DNA from: Leuctra nigra
Taxonomy: Eukaryota; Arthropoda; Insecta; Plecoptera; Leuctridae
NCBI GenBank assembly: GCA_934045905.1
Contig: OW203762.1
Coordinates: forward strand, 38,975,702 to 39,039,701
Length of the DNA stretch: 64,000 bases
Reading direction: 5' to 3'
The notes beneath the pieces were generated by a model, which was given only the letters and a program-made list of their open reading frames with translations, had not been told where the DNA came from and did no database searches. Of this stretch, positions 50,701-63,371 are shown piece by piece. A program made the translations under genes and the position numbers. Position 1 is the first letter of the stretch. Each line of letters begins with the position of its first letter.

Positions 50701-51710
50701 CCATGACTGTGCGGTGGTCCGTATTCTTGCTTGGGTGGTCCGTATTGAGGCTTAGGAGGAGGTCCATACTGCTGTTTCGGTGGTCCATAGACTGGTTTAG
50801 GAGGACCATATACTGGCTTAGGAGGACCGTAAACTGGTTTAGGTGGTGGACCGTAGACTGGTTTTGGGGGCCCATAAACTGGCTTAGGTGGAGGGCCGTA
50901 TGCTTGTTTAGGTGGTGGGCCATACTCTGGTTTAGGCGGTGGACCGTAAGAAGTTTTTGGAGGCCTGTGGCCTTTAGGTGGTCCATATGAGTTGGAGGGT
51001 GGAGGAGGACCATGGTACGACGGGGGCCCGTGGTTGCTTGGCGGTGGGCCATACTCCTGGCGTGGAGGTTTGGGCGGACCGTACACTGGTTTCGGTGGGC
51101 CATATGACTGGCTAGGTCCTTTAGGAGGTCCATATGAAGAGGATGGAGGGGGACCGTAGTTAGGCTTTGGCGCACCGTATGCTCCTGATGGAGGTGGAGG
51201 TGGGTCAGGGGGTGGGGGGACGTGGATCTTGTTCCCGTGGCCTCCGTGAGAAGGCGGAGCCCCATATGATGATGACGGTGGAGCTCCGTACGACGAAGAC
51301 GGTGGAGCTCCGTACGACGAAGACGGTGGAGCTCCGTACGACGAGGACGGCGGAGCTCCATATGATGCGGAAGGTCTCGGCGGAGGGCCGTACACCGGCT
51401 TCGGTTTGGGGGGCCCGAAAGATGGAGGTGGGCCGTACGAGTCAGCTGGTAGAGGCGCTCCGTACGAGTCACTGAGGGATCCGCCGCCTCCATGGCCGCC
51501 GCCTCCATGACCGCCGCCTCCGTGACCGCCGCCTCCATGACCGCCGCCTCCATGACCGCCGCCTCCATGACCGCCGCCTCCGTGACCGCCGCCGCCATGG
51601 CCGCCGCCGCCGTGCAGCGGGGCGTCACGACGCGTCGCTTCTTGAGGGACGTCGGCGTCTGAGTAAACGCACCGCGTCGCGAGCAACACGCACAACACGG
51701 TGCCAGCCAC
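47727..51710 (-). CDS. Large secreted resilin-like Gly/Pro/His-rich cuticular protein (last exon)
   Basis: This exon encodes 1327 residues of an extracellular structural protein. It opens with the hydrophobic part of a signal peptide ([17 protein letters not shown]). Nine HGGGG units follow (about 33-77), then a long run of SYGAP, YGPP and KPVYGPP motifs (about 78-410), a GGGH/GGGHD block (about 414-530), and more SYGPP/YGAP segments. Two non-repetitive parts are a short stretch near residues 665-735 and a Gln/Ser/Asn-rich acidic C-terminus from about 900. SDSYGAP resembles the resilin elastic repeat, whose tyrosines form dityrosine cross-links; histidines can bond with catechols in sclerotised cuticle. 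I see no chitin-binding RR domain, so resilin proper is unlikely, and a Mucin-91C-like SSSYGAP protein is an alternative. The frame begins with GTG directly after a splice acceptor, so the ATG lies in an unseen upstream exon. The gene is much GC-richer than its surroundings. Confidence 0.85.
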   Translation of the reverse strand: MAGTVLCVLLATRCVYSDADVPQEATRRDAPLHGGGGHGGGGHGGGGHGGGGHGGGGHGGGGHGGGGHGGGGHGGGGSLSDSYGAPLPADSYGPPPSFGPPKPKPVYGPPPRPSASYGAPPSSSYGAPPSSSYGAPPSSSYGAPPSSSYGAPPSHGGHGNKIHVPPPPDPPPPPSGAYGAPKPNYGPPPSSSYGPPKGPSQSYGPPKPVYGPPKPPRQEYGPPPSNHGPPSYHGPPPPSNSYGPPKGHRPPKTSYGPPPKPEYGPPPKQAYGPPPKPVYGPPKPVYGPPPKPVYGPPKPVYGPPKPVYGPPKQQYGPPPKPQYGPPKQEYGPPHSHGPPRRPPGVGAPPTPPRIKYDGWQPMPGLVSRPPQSSYGPPPSEPSGPNDNYGPPPPPPPGNSYGAPPSPPSDSYGPPSGGGHDGGGHGGGHGGGHGGGHGGGHGGGHGGGHDGGGHGGGHGGGHGGGHGGGHGGGHGGGHGGGHGGGHDGGGHGGGHDGGGHGGGHGGGHGGGHGGGHGGGHGGGHGGGHGGPPGDSYGPPPPPPRNNYGPPPSTSYGVPSGGSGSHGGSSGNFGGLLGPPPLPAGAYGPPQPSGPSDQYGAPPAPPPGNEYGAPPSGLAAPVALPSVGAAPSGDYGAPPSGGSPPNNEYGAPDQGPPPSSEYGTPNDGGSSFSIIKSTGFELSPTGPSHGVMPKMPVQFREPVPVGLISSIGEIANTGSKNKGATYLPPPVPDPVHGSSGSGGPAVVYGSPQAKPFIQYGPPKEVHHQPPPPPSGNYGAPSGGGGGGGGSFGGSSGHGFGGSSSHSFGGSAGVSFGGSHSTAPSSDYGGPPPPAPINSFRGPKFGSNSGHSNFGGSHNFASHSQNFNSHSHNQFNAGGGGGGGGSGGGLSDSYGAPTSSHGSHNCGATSFVPSNNFGSQGPHGHEQHGASFGGHNSFANNGAPEPLVQNYGAPSIGGTGFGATGGASISSNLQVLQVPASAPATIYGSPSQHDQSASHAHDVPSVNFGVQSGLTDPRHNGDSNSGQQQTHDHNSLVNQQLPLVSTDQSSSLAQAVADGANQAFANSGFSQDLNAVYQQSLSSSSASTDQGHSVGQGTFHNGVHDIPVRGSRGSYTLQIQSAPGSHGNAENVPHETLLSNGLLQDILAAIEQPQQGGHHHGGQQFEVQQSSNYGGPEDIQHVTGGGSLSNDIDIQESLNKEVIVNPEDERKHDDLAVAQSESHQLTSNDDARNNFPFALNENSIALYFKGNPPTAKEDSVEIITSVDQTLNQIPSSSDKGGSYVSFKTPHTSYVYGAVRHSTSTETTPSTAVDQTDAGSTDTTEPITTTQ

Positions 51711-51727
51711 CTAGTGGACAGAAACAG
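51711..51727 (-). other. 3' splice acceptor before the cuticular-protein exon
   Basis: On the gene strand the sequence GTTTCTGTCCACTAG ends exactly where the reading frame GTG-GCT-GGC begins. It has a pyrimidine-rich tract and a terminal AG. The phase would be 0, so a tiny first exon encoding something like Met-Lys would complete the signal peptide. That arrangement is common in insect cuticle genes. The first exon was not found. ATG-AAG-GAA followed by GTGAGA at 53504-53490 (minus) is a weak candidate only. Confidence 0.7.
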
Positions 51728-52962
51728 AACTGTTGACAATGTCCAGAATCGGTAAATCTTTGAAAGTGCTAATGTTTGCAGCCAATGAAGTTTATTAGAC
51801 CTTCCTTGGTTTGCAGCATAATATGAAATAAACTCGGTCATGAATGAAGGTACAAGCTCAGGTACAAGGCTAAGTGACCGATTTACGTTAGTTAGGATTC
51901 GTGAGCTACGACTGAAATATTTGTTCAATAGGAAATAATTGAATGCCTAGAAAATTTGGGAATCGAACTCAAATCCAGCTTCTCTTATGAAAGCATAGAA
52001 GAAAGAAGTTTATAATTTTCCAGGCATTATTAGAATCTATAAGTTTATTGATGCTATGTGTAATGCAAGTGGCAACCAGACAGAATTTTTTTTTTTTTTA
52101 CATTTATTGTTTTATGCTGCTTTGTTGATTTTCCACCAAAGTTTTGAGATTATTGAAATTTCTGGAATGGTTATTAATTATTATCTAACGATATCCAATT
52201 ATAATCGACGTAGTGCTCGCAGAAATGCAACATATCAAGTTGCCATTTTTGTAGGTCATTACAACGATTCTGCTCTAGATCAAGATGGAGGAAATAATTA
52301 AATTTCACTATAATATAAAATCACACACTTCATAGTACATGAAGATCCATTATAATTTATTGCTTTAAGTCTAGTTTTGGGCTTTACTTATCAAATATGC
52401 GTGTTTTGTTCACAAACCATAAATTCACGCGATTATTACTCTGGTCAGCGATGCGTTTAGTTGCAGAGCTTTGTGCATCGTGTTTTTCCCGTGAGAGTTC
52501 GAGAACCTCTGTAATTTAGATTTTGTGGATTTGGAACCCAGATTAAATGACGACAAGGAGAAACTAGAGTAAGTAGAGTTTCGTGAAATTCAGTTTGAAG
52601 CACGTATTTGATATTTCTGACAGTCAACGGTTTGTACAGGTTATCTACAGACATTTTACAGATTTTTATCAGATAAAGTTGAAATTTTGACTCTATTTTA
52701 TACTATTCATGCATGTATTAGTGTTTGTTTTATAAAAAAATATGTTTAAATAAAAGTTAAAGCCTCAAACGAGAGAAATGCTACGACAAATACTTCAATG
52801 CAATTTCACACAATGTGCTCGTCCTTCACGTAAAATCAACGTATACCTTGCAGTGCACATTGATCAACAAAATTGTGAAGTTGAAATTGGATATTGGAAG
52901 AATTAGAAATTATAATAATTGATTTTAAACCTGTCAATATTAAAAATACCCTAATCACACAT

Positions 52963-53093
52963 CTATTTTTGTAATATTCTGCTAAATTTTGAACAGTTGA
53001 TTACAACTATATTGCCATGGCAGCAACTAATAACATTCCTTGAATGGCAGTTTAAACTTTATTGGTTTTAGCAGAGTATTGAAACACTGGCCC
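52963..53093. mobile_element. X-box MITE family, full copy
   Basis: The right end TTAGCAGAGTATTGAAACAC plus TGGCCC is well preserved and the left end is eroded. The interior has ACAGTTGATTACAACTATAT and GCCATGGCAGC (53014-53024), the same order as in the 19.9-kb copy. Confidence 0.6.
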
Positions 53094-56000
53094 AAGAACA
53101 CAATCATATACCTATAGGTAGTTCCCTTGTTTATTTCTACAGTTTGTGTGCCACTGAACAATACTACCTCAATAAATGCCGGTCTTACCATTATCCCCAT
53201 AATGTAATCGCCAAGAGGTGTCGATTATTTTATAGAAAACAATCAATAAAACGATTCAAACACTACTTTCATAGTAACATGGTCAAACCGGCCCTTGGGC
53301 CAGGATTTTACGTTTTTTTAATCCATTCGGTTCAATTTTAGACATGCATACAAAATTTCTAATTACTAATTATAGGAATTATGTGGTCTGAATTTCTCTT
53401 CGTTTTGACAGGTTGGTCCTACTGCAGCCTTTCAACATGTCCCCAATGTCAGTCCCAATGTGTTCTGCTAATGAAATTGCATGATCATGTCTCACTTCCT
53501 TCATAAGGACCTCTATGAAACGTGTTTTAGCTGTTTGGAGTTGAGGCAGGTTAGTGAGCTTGTTACTGTGATTTGTGACATCTATTGTATTCACGTAAAC
53601 CTAGTGTTATTTCACGGTCGAGATGATAAACAAAATTGTTACAGACCTGAGAAGAGTTGCCAATTAACATTTAGGTACATTAGTCTACATTAATTTCCCT
53701 GAGTTCCTTCCTTCCTTGAGAACTAGGTAACTTGAACTTTACAGTCTTGACGTTTAGTGGTACATACTAACTATCGTCGGTGGATTTTTTATACTATTGC
53801 ATGCGCAGAACTAAATTAAAAATGTTTCCTATAAGTGTAATTTACTAAAAAAATCCAATTATTTTGTTGAGCAAATGGAAGAAAATTATTGTATTGCAAT
53901 TTTAATAAGATATTATATAAAAGTAATGACGAAGGGCTATACCTATGGCATTGACCATGAAATGAACTCATAATGTTATTATTATTTTGTAGCTTATCAT
54001 TCTTTGTAGACGAAGGTATAATACTATTTTGGTTATCTAGCAAGTAATTTTCTTATCAGTTATTTTAGAGTAGGTACCAAGTTTAATTTATATACGCCAA
54101 TTTTATCTTGTTAACTAGTCTCAAATTTGCTTATGGTTATTTCACTCTTACTTTTTATACCGTATTGGCGAGAGTTTATTTAGAATAATTTTGAATACAA
54201 TTATTTTTTTCAAGTTAACTATGTCTCAGGGCACCAACTTTGGGACATACATTAGCGATATGCACTCGATAGAGCACCTTTCGCGTTATTTTACTTTCTA
54301 CTCAAATGTAAAAATGCATTCATTCTTTCCTTTTTTATCATGACGTCAATAAAACCAATCACTTGTTATCATATGCAATAGCAACAGTTCCCAATACATT
54401 AATGTATTGCAGACGATTGGCAACACTCTCAAAGGTGCCGAATAATATTATAATTTAATAAATAATGCTAGTTTTTCATATGTGCAAGTCAATGAGTTTT
54501 ATATAATTTGAATTGCTAATATCGATATCATTTCAAATATTGCTAACACGCGTATAACAAATTATCGCTTAATTGGTTCAATTGTGTTAAGATTTTGAAA
54601 TCATATTCAAAAGCAGCGACAGTTTATTCGAAACGCTAGCTTTTCATCTTGAAAATCATCTCTTAAAACTAAGTATGTCTCTCGCTCTTCACTTCATTTG
54701 AGAACGTCGGAAATGATAATATTTAGAGAGAAAATCTGTCAGAGTTCTTGAAAGTTGAAGCGTAAAAATCACAAATTTTCTCCTGAAAATAGCTTTCTTG
54801 AATCAAAGTTCAATTACAGAGTTTTTTTAATGCGCGCTGTAGTCCTACTTAAAAGTTGTGATGAGACGGTGTGTAGGTAGCCCGAGTAAACAGAGAAGAA
54901 CCTGTTCCGAGTCTGTACGACTATGAGAACTACACCAACTGGCGGTTCCGGTGCACGCACAAACAAACTCACGCCCTGTCAACGCACGACAACGCGAGAA
55001 AATTAGTTAGATTTGTTTAATGAACCTTTCTTAACGCAAACAACACAATATATCACTTCTGAAAGATTTTTTAGAGTTATCTTTGATACATATTACTTTC
55101 AAGACAAGTGTCTCATCAATTATTCCTCCTCTAGTTTAAGTTAAATAATGTAATTGATATTGATGCTAATGTGATTCATAGGCTTAACACTACTTATATT
55201 AAGAATCTCACGAGCCATCTTACACGCGTGTTGAATCGTATTTAAACAGTAGTTTCTCGCTCCGGTGACTGCTAATTCACTTTGCATTCAGCATTTTCAA
55301 CCAGCGATATTACATCTAATCTGCACGATATTTTTATGCACAGCGGTCATTTTTGTATTTCCATTTTGAAAAATGATGTTTCCCTCTTTTACTACGTCAC
55401 AATATGAATGCATTCATTTTTTACAAATAAACTGTACTCTTATTAAATAACACGAGTACGTATGAATGTAATTCAGCGAGTGAAATAATGTGAGTTGAAT
55501 GTTTCATCGCGAAATTTCATCAAGTGAGTAAATTAGAACTGGATATCTGCGCTCTGGGCGGGAAATGCAACAAAATGAAACCTACTGCCGGCGCGTCCCC
55601 GACCCTTGGGGGCAATTAACCAAATCAATGACACGTAACCGTATCACATCCAGAGCGCTCAAACTGATGAACCCGATTACATGTCCATCGATTCTCTCCT
55701 CACATCCATGCAACACGACTCACCTTATTTATCCACATGGCCGAATCCAAGTTTCACACGACTGATGAAAATAATCCTTGGACACTGCACTTTACACCTC
55801 ACTTAACAAAAAATATATTTAAAAAAAAAATGTAATTTATTAATCAATCAATACACTGATTGACAAAAATCACGTTGGTCCTGTTCTAAAACTTTTCAAA
55901 GTCCCCATACTTCACAACTAACTAACATCCTCCAACGAGCTTCAGATAAAAAATGTTGATGAATCTCAAGACCGCGTGGTTTATATAAACTTGGTGCTAG

Positions 56001-59000
56001 TTCTTCGGAAGGTGGTGAGGGATTTCTCCATGCACGGTAGACTTCGAGAGGATCTAATGATAGTGCATGGAGCCTTCAAATGTGAACATCAACCGCCACC
56101 ACAGTGGACGCGGAGAGAAAGTAGGCTACACACATCATCGTCCCCACCATCATCTTCGCGGCACCGGCGATGAGGATGATGCTGTGAGGACCGACGAGTC
56201 TCAAGGCAGATTAGAACCACTTATCAGTGTACACGTGAGGTGCGCCGTTAATTCAAGCCGGTGGCATTTGATGTATGGTGTGCGTAGAAAGATAAATCGT
56301 CGCGAATTTTAAATGATCTTAGAGAAGGAGCTGATTGAAAATATGTTAAATTGTTGTGTGGCGGAAGTCAAATGCCGGCTGATCACGTGGTTCATTGAGA
56401 AACAGTATACATGATTAAATTTACAACATGTCACTCTGTAAAGTTAAAATGACTCTATACAAGGTACCAATAGACTCTAATAGGTACCACAGTAAATTAA
56501 ATTAAACAAACACAAATAAATTACAATGGTAACCTACCGAATTGCCTTCAATAGTATTCAAAAGCAGACAATGTGAAATGTCGAAAAGCCATTGAATGTG
56601 TTTAATTGTAAATATTGTAGTGTCGTAAAAATATAGTAAGAAGCTAATATTTTTACACTGGAGTACTACATAGGTTTGTACAAGAAATAGTTACGGAGAA
56701 CTTTTGCTTTATATGTTTGTCAGTGGGATATGAAGGAATAGATTGATATGTCATGTACGTATAATGAAGATACATCCACATGAGAATAACGCGATCTATT
56801 TGCCTCATCTAAAATTGCCCAATTAAATAATTAAAGAAGAGCGTTATAATGTTTAGTCATCACTTTGATTAGATGATAGCTAATGATTAGGCGCATATTT
56901 CTGAGACTCTTCCAAAACAATTATAAAACTAAAACCTAATTAATGAACATGCTTCCTTCCGTGACTTTTAATTACATCGCATTGAATAACGCCATGCGCA
57001 AGAAGAGCATAACCAAAACCCTCGTCATGACGTGAACTAGGTCCTGAATCTTGACCGACTTGAGGGCGAGAAGAGCAATACGTAATCGTTTGTTTTAGAA
57101 TGATTACCGACCACTGACCAGTTCCAAACACCCCGCCAGGCATACGCTCTATATGATTACCATACATACGTCACAGAAACAATACAGTTACTCTTGGGAG
57201 GGTCAGACTCTTTGTTTTAGCACATGGTGTGACGAGACTAATCAGAACATATTTTAGATTGTGTGCCAAAACTATTGACTTGAGGACTTATTTACTGTTC
57301 GAAAAACGTTCCATTTATCTTCATTTACGAGTCATCCTTGAACGATTTTAAAATGAAATTGATTTTGCCATCAATTTAATGTTTGTAATTATTAAAAATG
57401 TCGCAGTGTCAGTCAACACCCATCGGCATATTTGCCGGATACTTTTGTTTTATGGTTTAGTTTGCAACAAATTTGCAACGACCAACAATGAAATTGTAGA
57501 CAGGAATTTCGTAATTTTCTTTTGCAGATTCCGTCAGGTACTTCACATAAGTATAGCTTGAGATAGCATAGCTTAGACTAATAATTAAGTGCCTATGGGA
57601 GTAGACTCTTGCTCGAATAAAATCCCTCGGCATTGGCATAGATTGACATATAACATTTATTTTGTTTTTAAATAACAGATTATTACGACATGTTGCATTT
57701 AAACGATGGGTGTACGCACATAAAAATTTAAGCTTTTATCCATTTCCCTGCATGAAATATTAATGGCTACATTATTTTTTGGCTTCGTAAAATAAAATAA
57801 AAATCTTTTCAAGGGTTGCTTTCAGATAAAATCTATTGATCCTATTACTATTGTTTTCTGGTGGCAACGACAATGTTCCTAAACATTTGATATCAGCAAA
57901 CTTTAGTTTTGAAAGTTTGCATGTACAATGAAACAGATTTCTCTACTCGTCCGGAAAATGTGATCGGAATAATTTAATTAGATGACAATGATCTTATGGC
58001 ATCTCTCCCATTGTTCATCGAGATGATCAAGTAATATTCTAGTTTAATCTGACACAGATAAAAATCCCACTAACAGGTTAGTGTGACAACCCCGCCGACA
58101 AGGACGACTAACACAAGAATGTAGTCATTGAAAACTTTGTCAAACGGTGAATCGACTCGAAATTGTACAATACATTAAAATAACTGTTGGACAACTTCAT
58201 GTAGCAAGATGGTTTATTATGCAGTTACCAGGTCTGGGTTATGATCCCGGGTCATTCGGAAATTACAAGTACCACTTTCTACAATGACTCTTAAAATGAA
58301 TAGTTTTATGATAAAAAGCGTTTAGAAATTAATTGTTATCTTGAGACAAACATCATTTAACAATGTCTGAGTGGACCAACCGGAAGTGGTCGTGTGTCGG
58401 GAGTGAGGATCTGTTTGGACAGATTTCTCTTGTCAACACCACAATATTATATTAGTTATCTACAATCATCAGTCACCAAAAACTTGTGGCAGGACAGGAA
58501 AATCCCGTCTCTTGCTAGCCTAGTTCTCTGATCTTCATTGCACGATCAAAATGTCTCTTCTAAATAAATTAATCTGGTTGACAATGAAGTTATTTCTTAA
58601 TTGAAATATCAATCATATTTTGTAGAAAGCTTGTACAGTTCGAACCATTGTGGTGATTGTGAAATATACGTTTACGTTCCGAACGCCCAAAGTCCGCCGC
58701 CCGAATTGCATTGTTACTAAATGTTATGTCATTCTGATTCTTCACTATGCCAAACAGAGAGTTTTCAAACACATACAAACTAAGTTTTCACCGAATAATG
58801 TTTTTAAGAAAAGATTATTTAAGATAAAAAAAGATTATATACATTATTTGAGAAAAGATTCCACGTTTGAAAAATTATATTTATTAATTTTCTGAATTCT
58901 CGCATTTTGTGGAATGAGGTCTTTTGGAACAGTGAAAATCATTTGGATATTTGCATAGCTGTACCAAAAATCTAATTTCAAATATTTTATCCACATGTAT

Positions 59001-59725
59001 TGATATGCTAATTACCGTGCTCTGGAGACTACCTATCATTATCCTTTAATACTTACACTTAATGAGCAACCTCTAATAAATAACAAATCTTGAAACATGA
59101 AAATCCGGTCTTCGGTGTCCATGGATCTCGTTATTTCGCATTACACTCCAGTTCTAACACCAAACCATCATCATCACCATCTATCTAGATACAATACACA
59201 CTCTACCGCAATAATTGCACAGATTCAAGGTCCGTTCACAGTTAACACAGTTACGGCAACGTACCATGTCGTTGACTCTAAATAAGACTTCAGAATACTC
59301 AAACCTTCAGCATTCATTATAAAAGTTGAAATAAACAGAAAATAACTTTGAAGTTAATAACCAAGTGAATAATTTTATTATTTAATTTTATGTTGTCAGT
59401 AATATGCGAATGTGAAAATGAAAAATTATGAGTGGATGAGACTGCATCAAAAAATAAATTATTTGCGTTTTGGTATAACGATTATAATATAAATTATAAT
59501 ATTATAATTTGTCGTCAAACTGTACTTAAAATTTTAAATAAAATTAAGCTTACATAATCTAGATCTACATTTATACAAAAAAATTAAAATTACATTTTAA
59601 AAGAGCATTGAAACTTTACTTTATACCTTGGCAACAATTATAATTCAGTAAAATTTTCCTCAAAACTAGTTTTCAAGCCAAATACTTACTTTTGCCTTCT
59701 GTAATTGTATGTTTGTATCAGAGCT
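53094..59725. other. Non-coding stretch; should hold the missing first exon if the intron is short
   Basis: A GC-richer spot at 54870-55010 and another at 55960-56300 contain short ORFs with no domains. Neither is in a position or phase to complete the cuticular protein. AT-rich palindromic DNA lies near 59480-59515. No gene is called. Confidence 0.45.
58205..58262 (+). mobile_element. tRNA-derived SINE remnant
   Basis: GATGGTTTATTATGCAGTTA then CCAGGTCTGGGTTATGATCC and CGGGTCATTCGG follow the A-box/B-box layout of insect SINE heads. The B box is degraded (GGTTATGATCC). No 3' tail could be defined. Confidence 0.4.
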
Positions 59726-60852
59726 GCACTACAAGCGTCAGTGTGAACATGTCTTCAGCATATGCACTGCAAGCGTAAATGTGAACATGTCTTCAGCATA
59801 TGCACTGCAAGCGTCAGTGTGAACATGTCTTCAGCATATGCACTGCAAGCGGCAGTGTGAACATGTCTTCAGCATATGCACTGTCGTCAGTGTGAACATG
59901 TCTTCAGCATATGCACTGTCGTCAGTGTGAACATGTCTTCAGCATATGCACTGCAAGCATTAGTGTGAACTTGTCTTCAGCATATGCACTGCAAGCGTCA
60001 ATGTGAACATGTATTCAGCATATGCACTGCAAGCGTCAGTGTGAACATGTCTTCAGCATATGCACTGCAAGCGTCAATGTGAACATGTCTTCAGCATATG
60101 CACTGCAAGCGTCAGTGTGAACATGTCTTCAGCATATGCACTGCAGCGCCAGTGTGAACATGTCTTCAGCATATGCACTGCAAGCGTCAGTGTGAACATG
60201 TCTTCAGCATATGCACTGCAAGCGTAAGTATGAACATGTCTTCAGCATATGCACTGCAAGCGTCAGGTGAACATGTCTTCAGCATATGCACTGCAAGCGG
60301 CAGTGTGTACATGTCTTCAGCATATGCACTGCAAGCGTAAGTGTGAACATGTCTTCAGCATATGCACTGTCGTCAGTGTGAACATGTCTTCAGCATATGC
60401 ACTGTCGTCAGTGTGAACATGTCTTCAGCATATGCACTGTCGTCAGTGTGAACATGTCTTCAGCATATGCACTGCAAGCATTAGTGTGAACTTGTCTTCA
60501 GCATATGCACTGCAAGCGTCAATGTGAACATGTATTCAGCATATGCACTGCAAGCGTCAGTGTGAACATGTCTTCAGCATATGCACTGCAAGCGTCAATG
60601 TGAACATGTCTTCAGCATATGCACTGCAAGCGTCAGTGTGAACATGTCTTCAGCATATGCACTGCAGCGCCAGTGTGAACATGTCTTCAGCATATGCACT
60701 GCAAGCGTCAGTGTGAACATGTCTTCAGCATGTGCACTGCAAGCTTCAGTGTGAACATGTCTTCAGCATATGCACTGCAAGCTCCAGTGTGAATATGTCT
60801 TCAGTGGCGTTCACTTCAGTGTTCAGTGTTCATATCTCAGCATATGCACGGC
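59726..60852. repeat. 38-bp tandem array, 28 full units, 521-bp higher-order duplication
   Basis: The unit is GTGTGAACATGTCTTCAGCA followed by TATGCACTGCAAGCGTCA. A 35-bp variant has TCGTCA in place of CAAGCGTCA. I count 28 units plus eroded ends. Variant order repeats at a 521-bp offset: the ATTAG variant at 59951 and 60472, the GCGCC variant at 60141 and 60662. Each unit contains the palindrome GCATATGC with an E-box CATATG, and the palindrome ACATGT. Confidence 0.95.
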
Positions 60853-63147
60853 AAAGGAAGGCGAGGCCGGTCTATCAAGTCAAGCTCACTATCAGGATCA
60901 CTGGGTTAACGGCATCCCGAGTCTAAGACAAGTTCATGTTCATTCATACACCAGCCACGTGCTGCGCTCGACCACTACTTTACTATACAATAGGAATATA
61001 TTAAGAGTCGCTCTCATTACCCCCCAACAATGAGGGGTACTTCATTGTTGAATAACTTGTTTTACACTCATTACAGATGGTGTAAGTCAAGCAGAGACAC
61101 CTTGATGTTACATTTATTTATAAGATAGTCCCTGCATATCTCTTTTATCTTTTCAATTTGACGTTTATGACACTCTCTATAACTATTATATTAATGTAAA
61201 TTGGACGCATTTGCTGACACGATTTCAGGTTGCGAAAAATTCATTGACAAAAGTCAAATGACTATTTCCTTTCAACACTATGTTGGAAAAAAATAATTCC
61301 TATCAAAATAATCAACATTTCAATTGTCTCTTGAAATCGTCGCTACTTTTGTGCTTTGTATTTTGTACATACTGTCAGATTGGCTGAAATAAAATACAAA
61401 CATTTTATAAGTGTATAGAATAATTGTTTACGTAATTTAGAATGGACTATAGGAGAATAATATATGAATACAGATTTAGACAATGGAACATTTAATACGA
61501 AAATTAAATGAACTTAGCACTCACCTCCAAATGCATGCCCTCAAATAGCTTTAGAATAAAAGTTTCTACTTCATTATGCTGGAATATTCTGTTTGAGATG
61601 TTCCATTCTGAGACAGACAGATTCAATACAAGTTTATGAAGTCGATTTTGATTGTTCTACGTTCCTCAGAATGTATTCGTTAACTTCCTTCCAAGTTATG
61701 AATCATTTTATTAAACTCAACTCGATCACGCTGTTCAAGTCAAGGGAAATATTAGCTTGATACAAACTAATTCCTACATTAGCGCAACAATGATAATTAC
61801 ACACATTCGCTTGATACAAAATTAAGTACAGTTTAGTCAGTAAAAGTAGGAAGAAATATAGCTTGATGCCTTCCTTAAGGTTAATTGCATTTCTTAATTT
61901 CACCTATGATTTCACATAGCACTCTGAGGTTGTTCGTCAGTTTTGATTATTGTTTATGATTAGTGTTATATTTCCTGGCTTATTTTAATTAGCATGCAAA
62001 TAAGGGAGATGTTAATGTAATGTAATGGAAACAGTACGTCTTCCTTCCCCCAAATATCACATAGCGAAGAGATCGAGTTACTTTCACTTGTTCCAATCTC
62101 TTCTCTTCCTATGTCACTCAAACACCTCTCTGTATTTGCGTCTAGGTCTCAAAAGTATCAAAAAATAAAGACGCGTCTTTCTTTTACTATTTTTCTGATT
62201 TTTAAAAATCACGTGTCATTTAAATCTTTTAAATCATCATTTAAATCATTTTACTAAGACGTGACGTGTTGACATTTATGCAGATGAATGTATCATTGTA
62301 ATGACAGGATCTCTTTCCTATTTACGTTCTTGCAAATTGCAACATGGCATTGACTAACAAAGAAGTAAAATTAGTACTTTCTTGAAAGTAATTGCAAACG
62401 TTATCACAAAAAGTGTATATACTAGGATTTGTAGTAAAATTCTCGCAGTAATTTTAACCAGCTGCTACTCTAATACTGCATTCCATTTCGTACACTAAAT
62501 ACCACAATCAAGCTCTATGCAACGAAGCAAAACTAATTAGAAAACAATACCCATTCCATCTACAATCTGCATAGACCAGTTCCACTGATTTGTAGACTAA
62601 AACCCTTTTAGGTCAGTCAGCAATATATCATCGATAAACTGATTTTGCTCTGAGCATGCGCCAACAATAATGATGATATGTTCAATGTATCTCCTAGTGT
62701 AGTTAATCATCGCACCTTTGACAGTTTCTAGCCAACAACTAACCGAGTAACACTACACAATATAACCAATCTTTCGGTAGACATGTCAACCGATGTTTGA
62801 ACGATGATTGACTCAACCTCGTCAGCGATCGATCATCGTTATTCAACGATGACGAACACGAGATTGATGCTAATTCACACGAATACATCCAGTTTAAACG
62901 TGATTGAAATTGTGCAGCGGCTTTTGATTATTTGTAATTTATATTGACAAGATTCGCTTGGATGGAAGGAGACTCATTGTGATACAACTTAATCATTAAC
63001 TGAATAATGTTTATTTGGCTTTTCATCTGTAATGAGACTGAAAACACAATATTTTTGGCGTACATATTGTATTTGGTGTTCGTAGAAAAAACAACAGTAG
63101 ACTGTTATTTCTGATAAAACTTAATTGATATGCTTTAAAATGTAGAC
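60853..63147. other. Non-coding stretch
   Basis: AT-rich unique DNA between the 38-bp array and the SINE. Apart from the POU-like site at 61984, I see nothing of note. Confidence 0.5.
61984..62004. promoter_or_regulatory. Homeodomain/POU-like composite site
   Basis: TTTAATTAGCATGCAAATAA joins a TAATTA homeodomain core to a perfect octamer ATGCAAAT. Such sites are bound by POU-homeodomain factors. No neighbouring gene is visible, so relevance is unknown. Confidence 0.25.
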
Positions 63148-63371
63148 TGACAAGTTGGCTCAATCAGTAAATTCTGGACGTACACTATGGAGGTACCGGC
63201 GTCTTTTCCCACAGTCGTTATTCCGTTCTGAGGTTCGTTCTTTCGTGGTTTTCCTCAGTCGAGAGGTATATACTGGGCAGGTTCCCTACTAATATGCTCG
63301 CTATGCCACGATCGTCTCATTCCCACTGTACATCCTTACATTTCATCATCATCATCATCATCATCATCATT
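63148..63371 (+). mobile_element. tRNA-derived SINE with (TCA)n tail
   Basis: A tRNA-like head (TTGGCTCAATCAGTAAATTC, then an eroded B-box region) is followed by TTCGTGGTTTTCCTCAGTCG. Later come a GGTATATACTGGGCAGGTTC segment and CTATGCCACGATCG, a conserved body order I recognise from widespread insect SINEs. It ends in about nine TCA units (63343-63371). It is moderately decayed. Confidence 0.7.

Noticed and set aside
54870..55010. First exon of the cuticular gene on the GC-richer 54.9-kb patch
   Set aside because: The protein-like reading is on the plus strand, opposite to the gene, and no minus-strand ATG with a phase-0 donor was found there.
59726..60852. CRISPR-like array
   Set aside because: The 38-bp units are directly abutting with no unique spacers, and the genome is eukaryotic; this is a satellite-type tandem repeat.
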